Assembly (NCBI GenBank): GCA_003427395.1
Contig: BFEA01000053.1
Span: 1,630,614 to 1,694,613, forward strand
Direction: 5' to 3'
From: Chara braunii
Lineage: Eukaryota > Streptophyta > Charophyceae > Charales > Characeae
Length of the DNA stretch: 64,000 nucleotides
Below, one piece after another: positions 31,421 to 42,980 of the stretch. Position 1 is the stretch's first letter; each line of letters starts with the position of its first letter. Made by a program: the position numbers and the translations under genes. The notes under the pieces were generated by a model. The model did not search any database. It worked only from the letters and a program-made list of their open reading frames with translations, and was not told where the DNA came from.

Positions 31421-32188
31421 GACTAAGATTTTTTTTAAGAAGCATTCAACAATAAAGCGCGGTTTTCTTTCTCTTATCAATCTCAACCCCTATTTAACCT
31501 TTAAGCGTGGACCCTCTCAGGCCGCGCGAACACCCAACATAGGTACACACTTATACATATATATAAAGGGGGATAAGTATGTGACGATCACTTCTCAGAA
31601 TCACAGTGTGACTCCTCACAACCATATATATGTATGTGATCGTAAACAGTCAAGTCCAAAATTCGAACCACAGAACATACCTGCAATCACATCAAAGAGT
31701 CCACCACAAATCCAAGCACTACACGGAGTCAACTTCAACCAACCTCTATACTCATACCCCTCGCTTTAGCCATGCAAGCCGCAACCCTTGTTCAACCAAC
31801 CATAATTAAATATTCGGTACCTTTGTTAAATGACCATTCAATAAAAGTTTGGGTGAAACCTTAATAAAACAATGAAATCACCAGGGCTAAAGCCTTTGAG
31901 ATTGAGTATTGAGGGTGAATTGGAGTTGAGTCGTAAACCGACGAATCGGCAATCGACCTGTTATTAGTGATAACAGAAGATGGTCCTTGTAGGATCAAGC
32001 TGAGTCTAGTCCTGATTTAGAATCAAACGTTCAAAAACATCTGTAACACAAGACAGACCAACCCCCAGCTGGATCTATGAGTTCAAATCGAGAGTAATCT
32101 TCATATCACGATTTCATCGAGAACCATTCTACTTAACTAAATCCCAAATGTACCTTTAAGTCATTGCCTTAATAAAAGGGTAGACCTT
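31421..32188. other. AT-rich DNA with scattered inverted repeats
   Basis: Examples: ACGATCAC (31583-31590) with GTGATCGT (31637-31644), and CTGTTAT with ATAACAG (31958-31964 / 31970-31976). No coding frame. Confidence 0.4.
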
Positions 32189-32222
32189 TGGCGGAATCTC
32201 CTCTATACAGAGCGGATTGCCA
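32189..32222. repeat. Compound hairpin
   Basis: Segments TGGC, AATC and CTCT pair in order with AGAG, GATT and GCCA around a four-base loop ATAC, giving about 12 base pairs with a GG bulge and a 2x2 internal loop. Confidence 0.55.
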
Positions 32223-32229
32223 GAATTCA

Positions 32230-32580
32230 CCACCTGTCAAAATATAATCTAACTCTTCTAAACTAAGAAAATTTCGGCAGCGCTTCCCGTAGGAAAAGTG
32301 TCTTCGCAGAATTTATACTAACTCAAATATGAAAACAAACGATCCTAACCCTGGAAAGTCGAGATTTGTCTAACTCCCTCAATTAGTAAAAATTTGGCCA
32401 GCACTTCCTTTGGAAAGGGAGTCTTCTCATATTTTCACTAAGCCAAAGAGTCAGAAAGTTGGACATTGAAAGAGACAAAATCTGATTAACTCCTTGGTTT
32501 TTTAGAAATTTCGGTAGCGCTTCCCGTAGAAAAAGTGGCCTACCAAGATTTATAGAAGACTAAGTATAATAAAAGATCCC
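32230..32580 (+). repeat. Three-copy 120-bp tandem repeat containing a hairpin
   Basis: Hairpin-bearing cores at 32268-32314, 32388-32435 and 32506-32551 (spacing 120 and 118). The shared core is like CGCTTCCCGTAGGAAAAGTG. The arms (AAATTTCGG.AG on the left; CT..C.AGAATTT or CTACCAAGATTT on the right) pair best in copy 3 and partly in copies 1 and 2. Each is preceded by a TCTAACTC- or TTAACTCC-like block. Confidence 0.7.
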
Positions 32581-32819
32581 AGAAAATGCAGAAATTGATC
32601 TAAGTAAAAAAAACTTAGCTAAAAAAATGCAGAAATTGAAACTAACTCCTATGGCTCTAGCACGTGGCGAGCAACTAAAGCAACTACCTATCAAACTGAA
32701 ACTGAGACTAAGTAGTAGCCTCACTCAATCACATGCAGGCCAAACCACAAAGGTAAGTACTCTCACCATTCCCAAGTCAAATTTATCAAACAATAGTTTA
32801 TAGCTTACATAGGGCATAA
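32581..32819. other. AT-rich spacer
   Basis: Contains two GCAGAAATTGA words (about 32588 and 32627) that look like remnants of the 120-bp unit. No gene. Confidence 0.4.
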
Positions 32820-32855
32820 AGCTAGACCACCCAAACTTATGGAACATGTCTAGCT
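32820..32855. repeat. Conserved-loop hairpin 1
   Basis: Stem AGCTAGAC / GTCTAGCT (8 bp perfect); loop 32828-32847 is CACCCAAACTTATGGAACAT, the family consensus. Confidence 0.85.
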
Positions 32856-33093
32856 CAGCCATGGAGTATACACAAACACAGGGCATAACAACTTTTTCTT
32901 CTTTTGAGCGTATGACTAAACCACCCTAATCGCCCTGAACTATTCAAATATCCCAACTTTATATACTTATTTGCGCTTAGTCTTTTGAGGTAGCATATAA
33001 CTGAACCGATCATCTTCAGCTCAAGATTCAGCCTGCCCCTTCGTACCCCAATTTTATTCTTAATTAATACTGTCTTCAGTTGGTGATAAGCTA

Positions 33094-33132
33094 TAGTCAG
33101 ACCACCCAAACTTATGGAACCCTGTCTGACTA
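33094..33132. repeat. Conserved-loop hairpin 2
   Basis: Stem TAGTCAGAC / GTCTGACTA (9 bp perfect); loop 33103-33123, consensus with its end changed to ACCCT. Confidence 0.85.
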
Positions 33133-33210
33133 GCCTGTTTATAAGTGGAATAGTAATAAGATATAGCCAAGTTATAACCTTCTGGTTCCAGCATGTGCGT
33201 GGCGTTGGAC

Positions 33211-33242
33211 CAAGACCACCCAAACTTATGGAACATGTCTTG
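33211..33242. repeat. Conserved-loop hairpin 3
   Basis: Stem CAAGAC / GTCTTG (6 bp perfect); loop 33217-33236 identical to the consensus. Confidence 0.85.
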
Positions 33243-33283
33243 ACCCTCAGCCTGGTTCATTCCTCCCAAAGCCAAAGCAGGAA

Positions 33284-33324
33284 GAGGCTGAGCCAACCAA
33301 ATTTATGGAACATGCTCAGACCTC
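33284..33324. repeat. Conserved-loop hairpin 4
   Basis: Stem CTGAGC / GCTCAG (33288-33293 / 33314-33319), extended by GAGG/CCTC across a one-base bulge (A33320). The loop differs from consensus at two positions. Confidence 0.85.
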
Positions 33325-33372
33325 CTCGTTAAGGAACTAAAGAAACTGACAAAAACCCAAAGTAAACAAGGC

Positions 33373-33408
33373 GACCAAGCCACCCAAACTTATGGAACAT
33401 ACTTGGTC
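33373..33408. repeat. Conserved-loop hairpin 5
   Basis: Stem GACCAAG / CTTGGTC (7 bp perfect), then a C-A mismatch before the exact consensus loop at 33381-33400. Confidence 0.85.
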
Positions 33409-33447
33409 CCTAAAGGTCATTCACAATCAGCCCTCACAAGTCAGAGC

Positions 33448-33483
33448 AACCAGACCACCCAAACTTATGAAACATGTCTGGTT
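33448..33483. repeat. Conserved-loop hairpin 6
   Basis: Stem AACCAGAC / GTCTGGTT (8 bp perfect); loop with one change (TATGAAAC for TATGGAAC). Confidence 0.85.
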
Positions 33484-33511
33484 CTCCAGGCAATTCAAAA
33501 TAAACATAGCA

Positions 33512-33544
33512 CTGGGCCTTCCCAAACTTATGGAACTCGCCCAG
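33512..33544. repeat. Conserved-loop hairpin 7
   Basis: Stem CTGGGC / GCCCAG (6 bp perfect); loop 33518-33538 is the most diverged but keeps CCCAAACTTATGGAAC. Confidence 0.8.
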
Positions 33545-33720
33545 CCCTTGATTGACCCAGTTTAACTTCATGCAATACTACCTTTCTCTCATCCTTCCCC
33601 CAGATGCTACCCCACAATATGCTTTCAGTCAAACAATAAAACTGAAACTGACATTGTACATGCATTCCTTTACTTAGTTTGGTTACGTCATGAAAGTCAA
33701 ACTGAAAGTGAAAGTAAAGG

Positions 33721-34188
33721 GGCATGCAATATATTCAGTCAAAGTATAAAAATGAATACAGGTAAAGGTTATAGCTGGGATTATAGAAGGAGATGAAATG
33801 TTACCTCTCAGTTCTATGCCTCCAGAACTCCTCCTTAGTTCCGGCAGAACTCCCGCAATCGTTGGGACGACTCCCCATAGAGTCTTGACGCGGTCCTACG
33901 GGTTGCAATCCCGCCTTCCTCTCGTAACCAGGATTAGACCGAGAGTAAGAAGGGCATGCAATATATTCAGTCAAAGTATAAAAATGAATACAGGTAAAGG
34001 TTATAGCTGGGTTTATAGAAGGAGATGAAATGTTACCTCTCAGTTCTATGCCTCTAGAACTCCTCCTTAGTTCCGGCAGAACTCCCGCAATCGTTGGGAC
34101 GACTCCCCATAGAGTCTTGACGCGGTCCTACGGGTTGCAATCCCGCCTTCCTCTCGTAACCAGGATTAGACCGAGAGTAAGAAGGGCA
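33721..34188 (+). repeat. Tandem duplication, 232-bp unit, two copies
   Basis: 33721-33952 and 33953-34184 are nearly identical (differences include GGGATTA/GGGTTTA and CCTCCAGAAC/CCTCTAGAAC). Each contains a small AGTTC-CGGCA-GAACT hairpin. The matching open frames in both are accidental. Confidence 0.93.
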
Positions 34189-36300
34189 GAAGGAGGGGTT
34201 TCAGACTCTCGAGATGCAAGAAGGGGACGTCTCAACTTGCAGGAGAGGGCCTTGTAATCTTCGCTCGCCTGAGGGTCCCGCAATGACGGTCAACAAAACG
34301 CAGCAACTTGGTCAGACTGAAGTCAATCCGCCGAAATCAGACCTCATACGACCTCCTAACTTATGGTAATAACCCCTCTCCTCAGCCTAATTACTTCTCT
34401 CAGTACCAGCATCTCCCCTCAACGACCGTCGTCACACTGCACCCCTAAGATCAGGAAGGAACTCTCAATCTGCCAATTCTTGGAAATAGCAGAATGAGAC
34501 GTAGCAAGTTCAATGTACCGCCGGCCCCTCGCTGTAATAAAGGCACCGCACCATTAACCCCCAAGCCTTCACCCTGTAGCTAGCCTACCGCTGCTCTGCT
34601 TAGCAGTAAGCTGTGCTTGCCAACTCTCGGATGAGCCTACAATCTCACAGCCAGTGTCGCCACTACCCCCAGCACTTAGTTTCCTACTCAAGCAGCTACG
34701 AGGAACGCCATGTCACGCAAGATGCAGCGCAAAACCCGTGAAGCGCAGGACTTCATAAGCAGGGCAACAACCCTGTAGGGGACGACAGGGCTGGTGGACT
34801 AGCAGGCCGACAACCGGGGCGCGGAGCATATCGTATCAGCAGCAAGATTACCAACCTTCAGGGCGCATAAGTGGCAATACACAGAAGGCACAACTTGCGG
34901 ATGACCAGTACGGCAGCAAACTAGTGGGGCACGAGACAATACTAACGACCCGATCACACTGCACAACGAACTCAGCATCTCGCAACGAACCATAGGAGAA
35001 GCAAGTGGGACAACGGGGGCAGGGCAGTTGCGGGGCGCAGACAAAAATGCCTACACATCCCACATGAAACAGAGCAACGCCTAACCAACTCACATTACGA
35101 TTGAGCCCCGCAGACTGTTGACTCCCACCACATACTAACTCAGAGAGTTACTTCGACAAGCATCCGTCATCGCCTACAGGCAACACAGACACTCCGAACC
35201 GAGCGGCCCCTATCTCAGATGTGCCTGGCCGATGGGTGGCAGGTTCTCGGTCCCGCCTCCTTCTCTACTCAGGTAAGTGACTTCTCCCCCCCTCTCTCTC
35301 TCTCTACCTCTCTCCCTGTGCGAACTGCAACCGCTGCGTCCGCTGCTTATGATCTGATCGTCCGCGCCGGACTCAAACTTAATTATCCCTCCGCTAGAGT
35401 ATGGACAGATACACCCCGTTTCCAACCATGCACCCTGGGAGATAGAGAGAAGCTACCTCCATCAACGTGCGAAGCATCGCACCGGCCAAACGGCAAGTCT
35501 CCAACTCTGTGGCTCACTCCCCGCTACTTCCCTCCGTAGGATGAGCAAAATCGGATGAATCTTCTGTAAAAAAAAGACGGCCAGGTGCGTACCCCCTTTC
35601 CTTGCCTTTCCTTTCCGCTCCCCGGTCTCTCCTCAACTCCTAATCTTACATCCTCACTCCAAAGTCTAACCACACCACTGAATTCGCAGTATACTGCAAA
35701 CCCCCGTTCGACCTCTTCGTTCGCCCAGATTTGCCGAGGACGGTTAGGATACGTTCTTCTTCATCCTCTCCCCCCATGTTCTTTTCCACCATTCCTGCCC
35801 ACAGTCTTTTCCTTCTAACTTTCGTTTTACTAACTTAGTGCTAGTTCTGAGCTCGGATACGGGGTCGCCAATCTCCAACACCCCCGAATCGACTCTTCGT
35901 TTGCCTTTCTTTATCACGAAACGAGCGAGATCCGCTTTCCTTGCCGCATCTCCTTCGTCTTAATCATCTCCAACTACTTCGCGCAGTCCCTTCTCTTACT
36001 AACTCACGTTCCACTAACTTTCCTCCTCATCTGACCATCTCATTCGATTCGCTCGGGGCCAAAACCCAGGGATCGCTTCCTTCCCTGCCCAAATCCGTTC
36101 AACAATGGATACGTTATGCTCTTTTTCCTCCTCGTCTTTCCTTTCCTCCGCCATAGCCCACCGCATTCTCTCTTTCTCCCAACTTTTCCTACACTCCCCC
36201 TCGTGCTAATTTGACTTCGTCATTCGGTTCGCGCTAGCCTAAAACCTGAGAGCAGACCCTCCTCTTACTCAAATCGATTAAGAATCGAGCAAGGTTCGCA
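34189..36300. other. No gene recognised
   Basis: 34189-35270 is mixed composition. A CT-rich run starts at about 35287. 35580-36240 is pyrimidine-rich, with TTCCC/TCTCC words and frames rich in Ser/Pro/Leu. No transposon or gene signature found. Confidence 0.35.
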
Positions 36301-38060
36301 TTTTCTACTACACTCCGCCTATCTCCCCGTCATCTTTGAGTTTTCTGCTTCTCTTCACGTGCACCCGACGCAAATTCACGTCCGGGTTCATTCTCCTTGC
36401 CAACACCCCCGCTATCCCACTGCGGTCGGCTAGTGAAACGTGCGCTCTCTCGTTGTGCGCTAAACACAGCGCCTCGATGTGCACAAGTTGATACATCCCA
36501 TAAAACAAGCGACCGTGGAAACCGAAATCCACTAGGGAGTGTCTGACAACCTCACCCGCCTGGCCCGCCAATCTTGAGTGGCCGGTGGCGCTGGGGTGCA
36601 TAACCTATGCGCCCACCCCGGCCTTGCTGCGTCCACCCCACAGGCTTAGCAGTCGTCGTCCTCTGCGTGATCGCACCGCACCCAGCCTCCCCCGTGACTC
36701 TGCGCTCGCTGCCCCACCCGTTGTTGGCTAAAGGTATACAGCTGGCCCGCATCACCCGCCTGCTTAGCAGGTATCACATCTGCCGGTGGGTGCAGCTCCC
36801 GCACGTCCCCTCGTTGGAGACCCGAGCATGGATATGGCTGCTACGAGGTTTCTTGTAATAAGGAAAGGGGTAGCTTTGGCGCGGTCACGACAACAATTCG
36901 TAATCGTACTCCGGGCCTTCCTACGAATATATTATACCCCTATGCAACCTCATCGGACCCGCAACGTCGGTCATATACATTCAGCACTACCAGTCCCTTT
37001 GTCTCCAGTGCAATTACGAACTCAAGCCCTGACCGCGCCGTGGTTCTCAGACGCCGTGTGGTGGAGGACCTTCGCCAGCGTCCTAAACACGCGGACCCAT
37101 CGAACAAGTCACGCACTCAAGGTCCTCGACCGCGTGGTTCCTTCGCTCCGCTCTGATCTCTTCGCGTTGTCGCCGCTCGATCTCGTTCCCTGAATCTCTT
37201 TGATGAAAATTTGATGCCGTAACAGTTAGTGCTAGGCCCAAGTCCTGGTCTATCTCTGACGGTCGTCTAAAATAAACTAATACTGCGTGACGCGCAAACC
37301 TACCGAGATATTTTCAAAAAAATTCATTTGTTGTCGTTGCCGTCCTCCGCACGTACGAACAAGTCAACGGCAACGCACCAATCAACGAGACCTAATCGTT
37401 TTCGCCCTAGCTTAATCAGATAATAAAAATCTGGCCGGCGACCAACGCCAGTTTTCGCCATCATCAACCAAAGGTAAAAAGATCATGCGAGCATCAAGTC
37501 TGCGCGCCCACACACTTTCTACTCTAGTTAACTGTCTGGTCAACAGAACTCCCGAACGCAGCCGCGCCTTGCGCGGTATAATTAAACTTTAAACCATACT
37601 TATTTCCTGTTACTTGCAAAAACCAGGGCGGATATCCTTGCAAGGGTATTTGCACCGACACCGCCGAGATTCCGGTCACTACGGCCACGGGACCATAACC
37701 CGCTGCCGTGGTCTCAGCTTTTCCGGATGCCCCGCTTCTCCCTCCCCTTCGCACGACCGCAGTGCTACCTGGCTCTCCTCCTTATGGGATGCCCCACGCC
37801 ACTCGTGCGTCCTGTGTGTCCGATGAACGGAGAACGGGCTAAATTCAACGTCGTTCAACCCGTTTAACGGGCCCGGGGACCCCCGTTGAATCCCGTTTAA
37901 CGCAAAAACGAGGGTCTCCCGTTGAATTCCGAAAAACGGATTGGGCGCGTTGGGCCTCGGACATGTGGCCCTACACGCCTAAACACTCGAACCAAAAAAA
38001 AAAAAAAACCCCCCCCCCCCCCCCTCTAAACCCCCCTATGGCTCCGCCCATCGGACTTTA
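36301..38060. other. No gene recognised; CCCGTT/AACGGG words and an A15-C16 homopolymer pair
   Basis: 37840-37945 repeats CCCGTTGAAT, CGTTTAACG and AACGGG words, several of them palindromic. 37994-38008 is 15 A followed directly by 16 C (38009-38024). 38110-38250 is C-rich. The ORF at 36786-37193 has no family motif. Confidence 0.35.
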
Positions 38061-38569
38061 ATGAAGGTCATGAGAGCGGGACGGTCCCCAGGCCTGCAAC
38101 ACACCCCTGGCCACGAACCTCCCCATTTTTCCACCCCCCCTCTTTCGCTGGGAGTAAACAACGACACCCCTCATGGGCCCTACCCAACTCGCCGCCAACA
38201 ACCCCCCCCGCCCCCCCCAAAACCCACCCACCGCAAACCCCCCCCACCCCAATCCTGGCAGAACATTATAAGTTAGTATTTCAATCGATCGTCTGCCACT
38301 GTGGATGGGCGAGTTTCTGGTCAAATATCCGCCGGTCCAATCGAGTAACATCGAGCACAGCGACCACCGCCAACTCCTCAGCATCCAATGGACGATGAAC
38401 CTCCTGCGGAGCCGGTCGTCTCGGACGTGGACGCACAACCAACGGCTCGGACCCCAAGTCTGTGATAACAACAGGTGGCACATCATGCACTGCCATCTCA
38501 GCCGGCTACAACCGTCGGGCCTCGACCAATTGCATGCCCGAGAACGGGACAGCCTGACCCGCCACTGTG

Positions 38570-41500
38570 TCATGAATTACGGGTCGTGAGTCGCCCACCC
38601 CCCCCGTCTCGGCCCTGTCCAGCCTCCACAGCCTCGTCCACCGTCTGTGGCCCGCCAACCCCAGCCTCAACCACTATCTGTGGCCCACCCTCCACAACCT
38701 CATCTACCGCCTCTGCTGCCACCGCCTCTGTAATGTCCGTCCGGGCCGCCCCCGCCACCAACCCACCCTGCCGACCATCTCTCCCTGTTTCTTGACGCCT
38801 GCGCTCCTCCAAGGCCCGTGCGAACGCCGGAGCACGTGGATCGTTGAATGCCATAAGTAGAGCCTTCTCTCGCTCTATGATGTCGCGTGCTGCATCTGGA
38901 GACTCCGCCGCCGTCCTCTCTGTCGAGGTCCGCGAACCCGTCTCGCCTGCCATCTCGTCTATCGAAGGCGCTCCACCAGTCGATGCCGCCCCGCTGCAAC
39001 TAGGTGGAGCACCCATCGACAGGTCAAAGTCAAAGTGGGTCCCCATCTCTGAACCCGCACACCCTGTGGGGGGAGACATCCCCAGCCCCCTCGCCACACC
39101 CGAGGTAAAACCGCCCACCACTGGATCGACCTCCTCGGTGATAAACTGTTGCATGAGGCGTTCCTCGGCATCCACACCATCCACCTCCTCTCCCACCACG
39201 TCAACTCCAACTCGCACCTCCTCCTCCCCGTCGCCACTGCTCGTACCTCCTCCTCCGCTACTGCTACCTCCGCCTCCACCGTTGGCGCTGCTGTCACCTC
39301 CACCTCCGCTACGGCTGCCCCCCCCATGTCCTTCGGAGTGGCACGGTGTCCAACCTCCTCCTGCAAAACCCTCAGGGAAGGTGATCGTAACCTCAACCGA
39401 CGAATCACCGTAGATTTGTGCAGAAGACCGTGCTGAGGCAAGGAGGATGTCAACTCCTGCGTCTCCACCTCTGTAGCGGGCGGCTGAACTGGCGAAACGG
39501 GCGATGGTGATACAGTACCCGGAGCTGGAAGTGGCGCAGGACTTGAAGCAAGAGGTGGCGCAAGACACTGAGTAGTACATGGCGGAGGACATGGAGTAGG
39601 AGTTGGCGGAGAACTCGAAGGAGGAGGTGGCGCCGAATGGCGCCGAACTCTGAGCAGGAGGTGGCGGAGGACTCGAAGCAGGAGGTGGTGCCGAACTCGG
39701 AGCAGGAGGTGGTGCCGAACTCGGAGCAGGAGGTGGGGGAATGGACGATTGAGGCCTCGTCGCAGTAGGAGTCGTGATCCCCACCTCTGCACGGCTACTG
39801 CGTGCATGAGATCCCCCCACTCTCTCATCAAGCACATCACCTGTGGAAGCCACCTCCCCGAAAAGGCCCCAACGATCCTCGTTTTCCCCCATCATCTCCA
39901 TCTCATCAAAGTCCCCCCCTCGTCGTGTTGTGTATGTCCTCGTCTCCACGTCCTTGGCATCCGCGTGTGTCTCGTCGATCTCACGAGGAATGGGGAGCGC
40001 AGGGTCATTCGCTGCCTCGGGCAACCGCTCGTCATCAAAGTCATCATCCCTGGGATACGGACGAAAAATGCAAGCACGTAGCTCAAAAACAGCAGTGGCA
40101 GGCGGCGGTGTGGAAGCACCGATGGGATCACACGTAATATGCACAACCTCCTGAGCAATCTCCTCCTGCGCCATCCCCTTGCGCGTCCCCGTGCGCACCA
40201 ACTCCAGCTCAATGCCTGCCTGGCAGTCGAGCATGCCCTCGTCCCGCTGCCATGGCAACACATAACCGCATCCCACCCGCCGATACTCCGTCAACCGCAC
40301 ATTTGCGGTGATCTCAACGAGCTGCACAACCTTCTCGAAGGCCAACTGGTTGCGCTTCTTCGTGTGGATGCCCTCATGGACCGCCCAATTTCTCTTCGTT
40401 GGAGGGGCACAGGACCACATGTGCATCACACGAAGAGCCCACCGCTGCAACTCAGGCGTGCCAGCCCCGTACTGGGACCACCAAGACGTGCACTCGATCG
40501 TCTCCGCATCACCGCTACATGCGCGCCCACGAGCACGCCCCTCCGCCCCGCCCCAATCACCAAACCTGCCCTACTGCATGTGGAAGTCCTCGAGTTGCCG
40601 ACACGCAACGATGTAATCCGCACCGTCCAACTCGAAACCTGTCTGCGTCAAAATGTACCTCTTGGCTTGCCTCACAAGCCAAGCATGGTAAGCCTCCACC
40701 TCGCCAAAAAAGTAACGAACATGTCGCCTACGCGGGTTCAGTAAAAACCCAGCACAGTGAACCGGCTCAAGCATGTGATGTGTGCGGGCCTGCACACGCC
40801 TGATGATCTGGTCCGTGAAGGACTGGCCCAAAGGAGCACATGTGTCCTTCACATGGTGGACAAGATCCTGTGCCCACTCGACCATGAGCAACATGAACTG
40901 CCCTCCATGATCCATCCGCCTAAGCAACTGCATGACGAGCTCCATAATATGGACGATGGTGGCAACCCTCTACCACCAAGGATCCTATCTGATTTGTCGG
41001 CGCACCAACGCGCCATCTGGCACACATCGACAGACCGCGGGATGAAAGCAAATGCCCGCGAGTCATCCCCTCTCATCATGCCCTGCAAAGTGTCCTGCAG
41101 AGCCAGGAGCCTCTCCAACATGGAGTAAACAGACGCGAACCGTGTCTCGCAGGAAAGAATAAACCCCTTGTCGGGGTTGCGCCTCCTAAAAAAAGAAGGG
41201 CGGCCTGGTGGGTTTTGAAAAGCACCACCAGCACACGAGCGCGTGTGATTGCGTCCACAAACGCATCGCAACTCGTCCCCATGTCTGACAACAATTTGTT
41301 GCAGACATGGATGGAGTACGGAAGCCAAGTGATCCTCCTCAATGCAAGAGGCATGGTCGACGAGGCCAACGGCCTTGCAGCCCCCATGTACGCTGAAGCG
41401 GAGTTAGTGCAAATCATATTGACCCACTGAGGCCCACCGAACCTGAACTCGTGGAAGATGATGCCCATCTCCGAAGGACGTGCACTGCATCGTCCGGCTC

Positions 41501-42187
41501 CCCCTCTCGATTGATCGTCCTGTACATGACGACCCCTCGCGAGCCTGTGGCAAGGAAATTCACGATCGGTCTCCCGTCTCGTGATTTCCTCCCGTCAGAG
41601 AGGATGGTGGCACCAATCACCCAGAATGGTTGCCTCACCTCCTCCAACTCCTCCGCCAACTTTGCACGGTGGGTCTCCACCGCGTGCATGCTGGCAATCT
41701 CGCTGTGGCCAGGGAGCACAGTGCGCGGCAAACTGCCAGGCTGCTCAAGGAGCACCTGTTGATATGCCTCCCATGCCTCGTTGCGGAAGGCATTGAAGGC
41801 CACCCCGCTGGAATAAAGCCAGCAGAGGAAGGCCTTCTTGTGGCGAGCAACCCACTCGCCACCGTAGACCTCAGTCACCTTCTGCTGTCGGAGTCTCTTT
41901 CCAGCGTGGGTAGCAGTTGGATCAGTTCCTCCTTCCTTGCTCTTCAAAGGACCACCCTCCCTCAGACCAGTCGATGCAGGCACCGCCCCCTTGGCTGCTC
42001 GCCCCAACCAGTCCACCATCCTCTCCCCAATGGCTGGATGGAACTCTGGCGCGTCCTCGTGTCTCAGGAGTCCCTCCTCGCCAAGGCCTTGTGCCTCGTG
42101 ATCGATGTGTAACGTATTCAGAAACAGCATTAGACCTTCTTCATGCATGCCCGAATCTGAATTGGCGCTCGTGGCCTCTGGAGTCAA
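38570..42187 (-). pseudogene. hAT-family transposase, frameshifted, with a long C-terminal extension
   Basis: Cut-and-paste DNA transposase of the plant hAT group. Reading leftward: 42187-41414 ends with VIGATILSDGRKSRDGRPIVNFLA, the DUF659-like catalytic start. 41468-41076 has NSASAYMGAARPL and ITWLPYSIHVCNKLLSDMG. 41328-40849 has TRFASVYSMLERLLALQDTL. 40945-40571 has HCAGFLLNPRRR. After an in-frame TAG comes WWSQYGAGTPELQRWALRVM and KRNWAVHEGIHTKKRN (40350-40480), the hAT C-terminal dimerisation domain. At least two frameshifts and one stop kill it. Past the dimerisation domain the frame stays open about 550 more codons (to 38570), rich in Pro, Ser, Gly and Ala with acidic patches. No BED zinc finger was seen at the N-terminus. 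Confidence 0.82.
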
Positions 42188-42459
42188 GTATCTTAACCGA
42201 GTGGCAAACCTCCAAACTCAAATTAGGGTCACCAAGACGCCGGGTACCTCAATGCAAGCCCGAACTGCAGATGTGCCCGTTTGAGAGACACGGCATCAAC
42301 TTTGGTCCTCCGACGAGGTGCAACAAGGGCCACATTTAAGAAGATCGATGACACCTGCACATCAGAGGCGTGCATGATCCCATATACTTGGCGGAGAGGA
42401 TGTTCAGGTCAACTGCTCGAAGGCACAAAGAACTCGTAATATGAAAAAAAAATCAGAAA
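42188..42459. other. Spacer between hAT transposase and adjacent element
   Basis: No frame or repeat recognised; a nine-A run lies near 42444. Confidence 0.35.
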
Positions 42460-42792
42460 GTTCACTCCATGGCAAACGGCCAGACGTCTGGACCGAAATC
42501 CAGACGGTCTGGTTGTCTTGGTATGGGTCCGGTTTTTGTTCGGTATGTCTGGATTGGGCCAATTTTAAAAAATTTGAATTTTTTTGCGGAGAGGCTAGGA
42601 CGTTTTTTGGGTCGTAGGCCGCCCCCAAAAAATGCCCCTGGTATTTGTTCGTTGTTTTAGGGTCTATTGGACTCCGCCAGACGCCTCCAACAGCTCCCTC
42701 TGATGTTGTACTACGGTGGTAGTTCATCGGATGAGGATGAGTCCGATTCCGAAAATAAAGTGTTGGCTTCAAAGCGCTACAAAACATCAAGC

Positions 42793-42793
<1 letters not shown>

Positions 42794-42842
<49 letters not shown>
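42794..42842 (+). repeat. (GA)n microsatellite
   Basis: About 24 uninterrupted GA repeats inside the non-autonomous hAT-like element. Confidence 0.95.
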
Positions 42843-42846
<4 letters not shown>

Positions 42847-42980
42847 TTTGGTCAGATCTGAGGTCTCGTCTTAGATTTGGTTCTGACCAGATCTCAGATC
42901 TGTTCTTACACAGATTTGAATAACTTAACAATTTAAATTTTCAATTTTCATATGAATATGAATTACAAAGTCTATCTTCA

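Noticed and set aside
34350-34385. Possible eighth copy of the conserved hairpin loop (CTCCTAACTTATGGTAAT)
   Set aside because: Loop matches at about 14 of 18 positions and the flanks are not complementary.
42728-42765. Hammerhead-like core (GGATGAG...CCGAAA)
   Set aside because: The invariant CUGANGA core is not intact and no flanking helices I and III are visible; an acidic coding stretch explains the bases.
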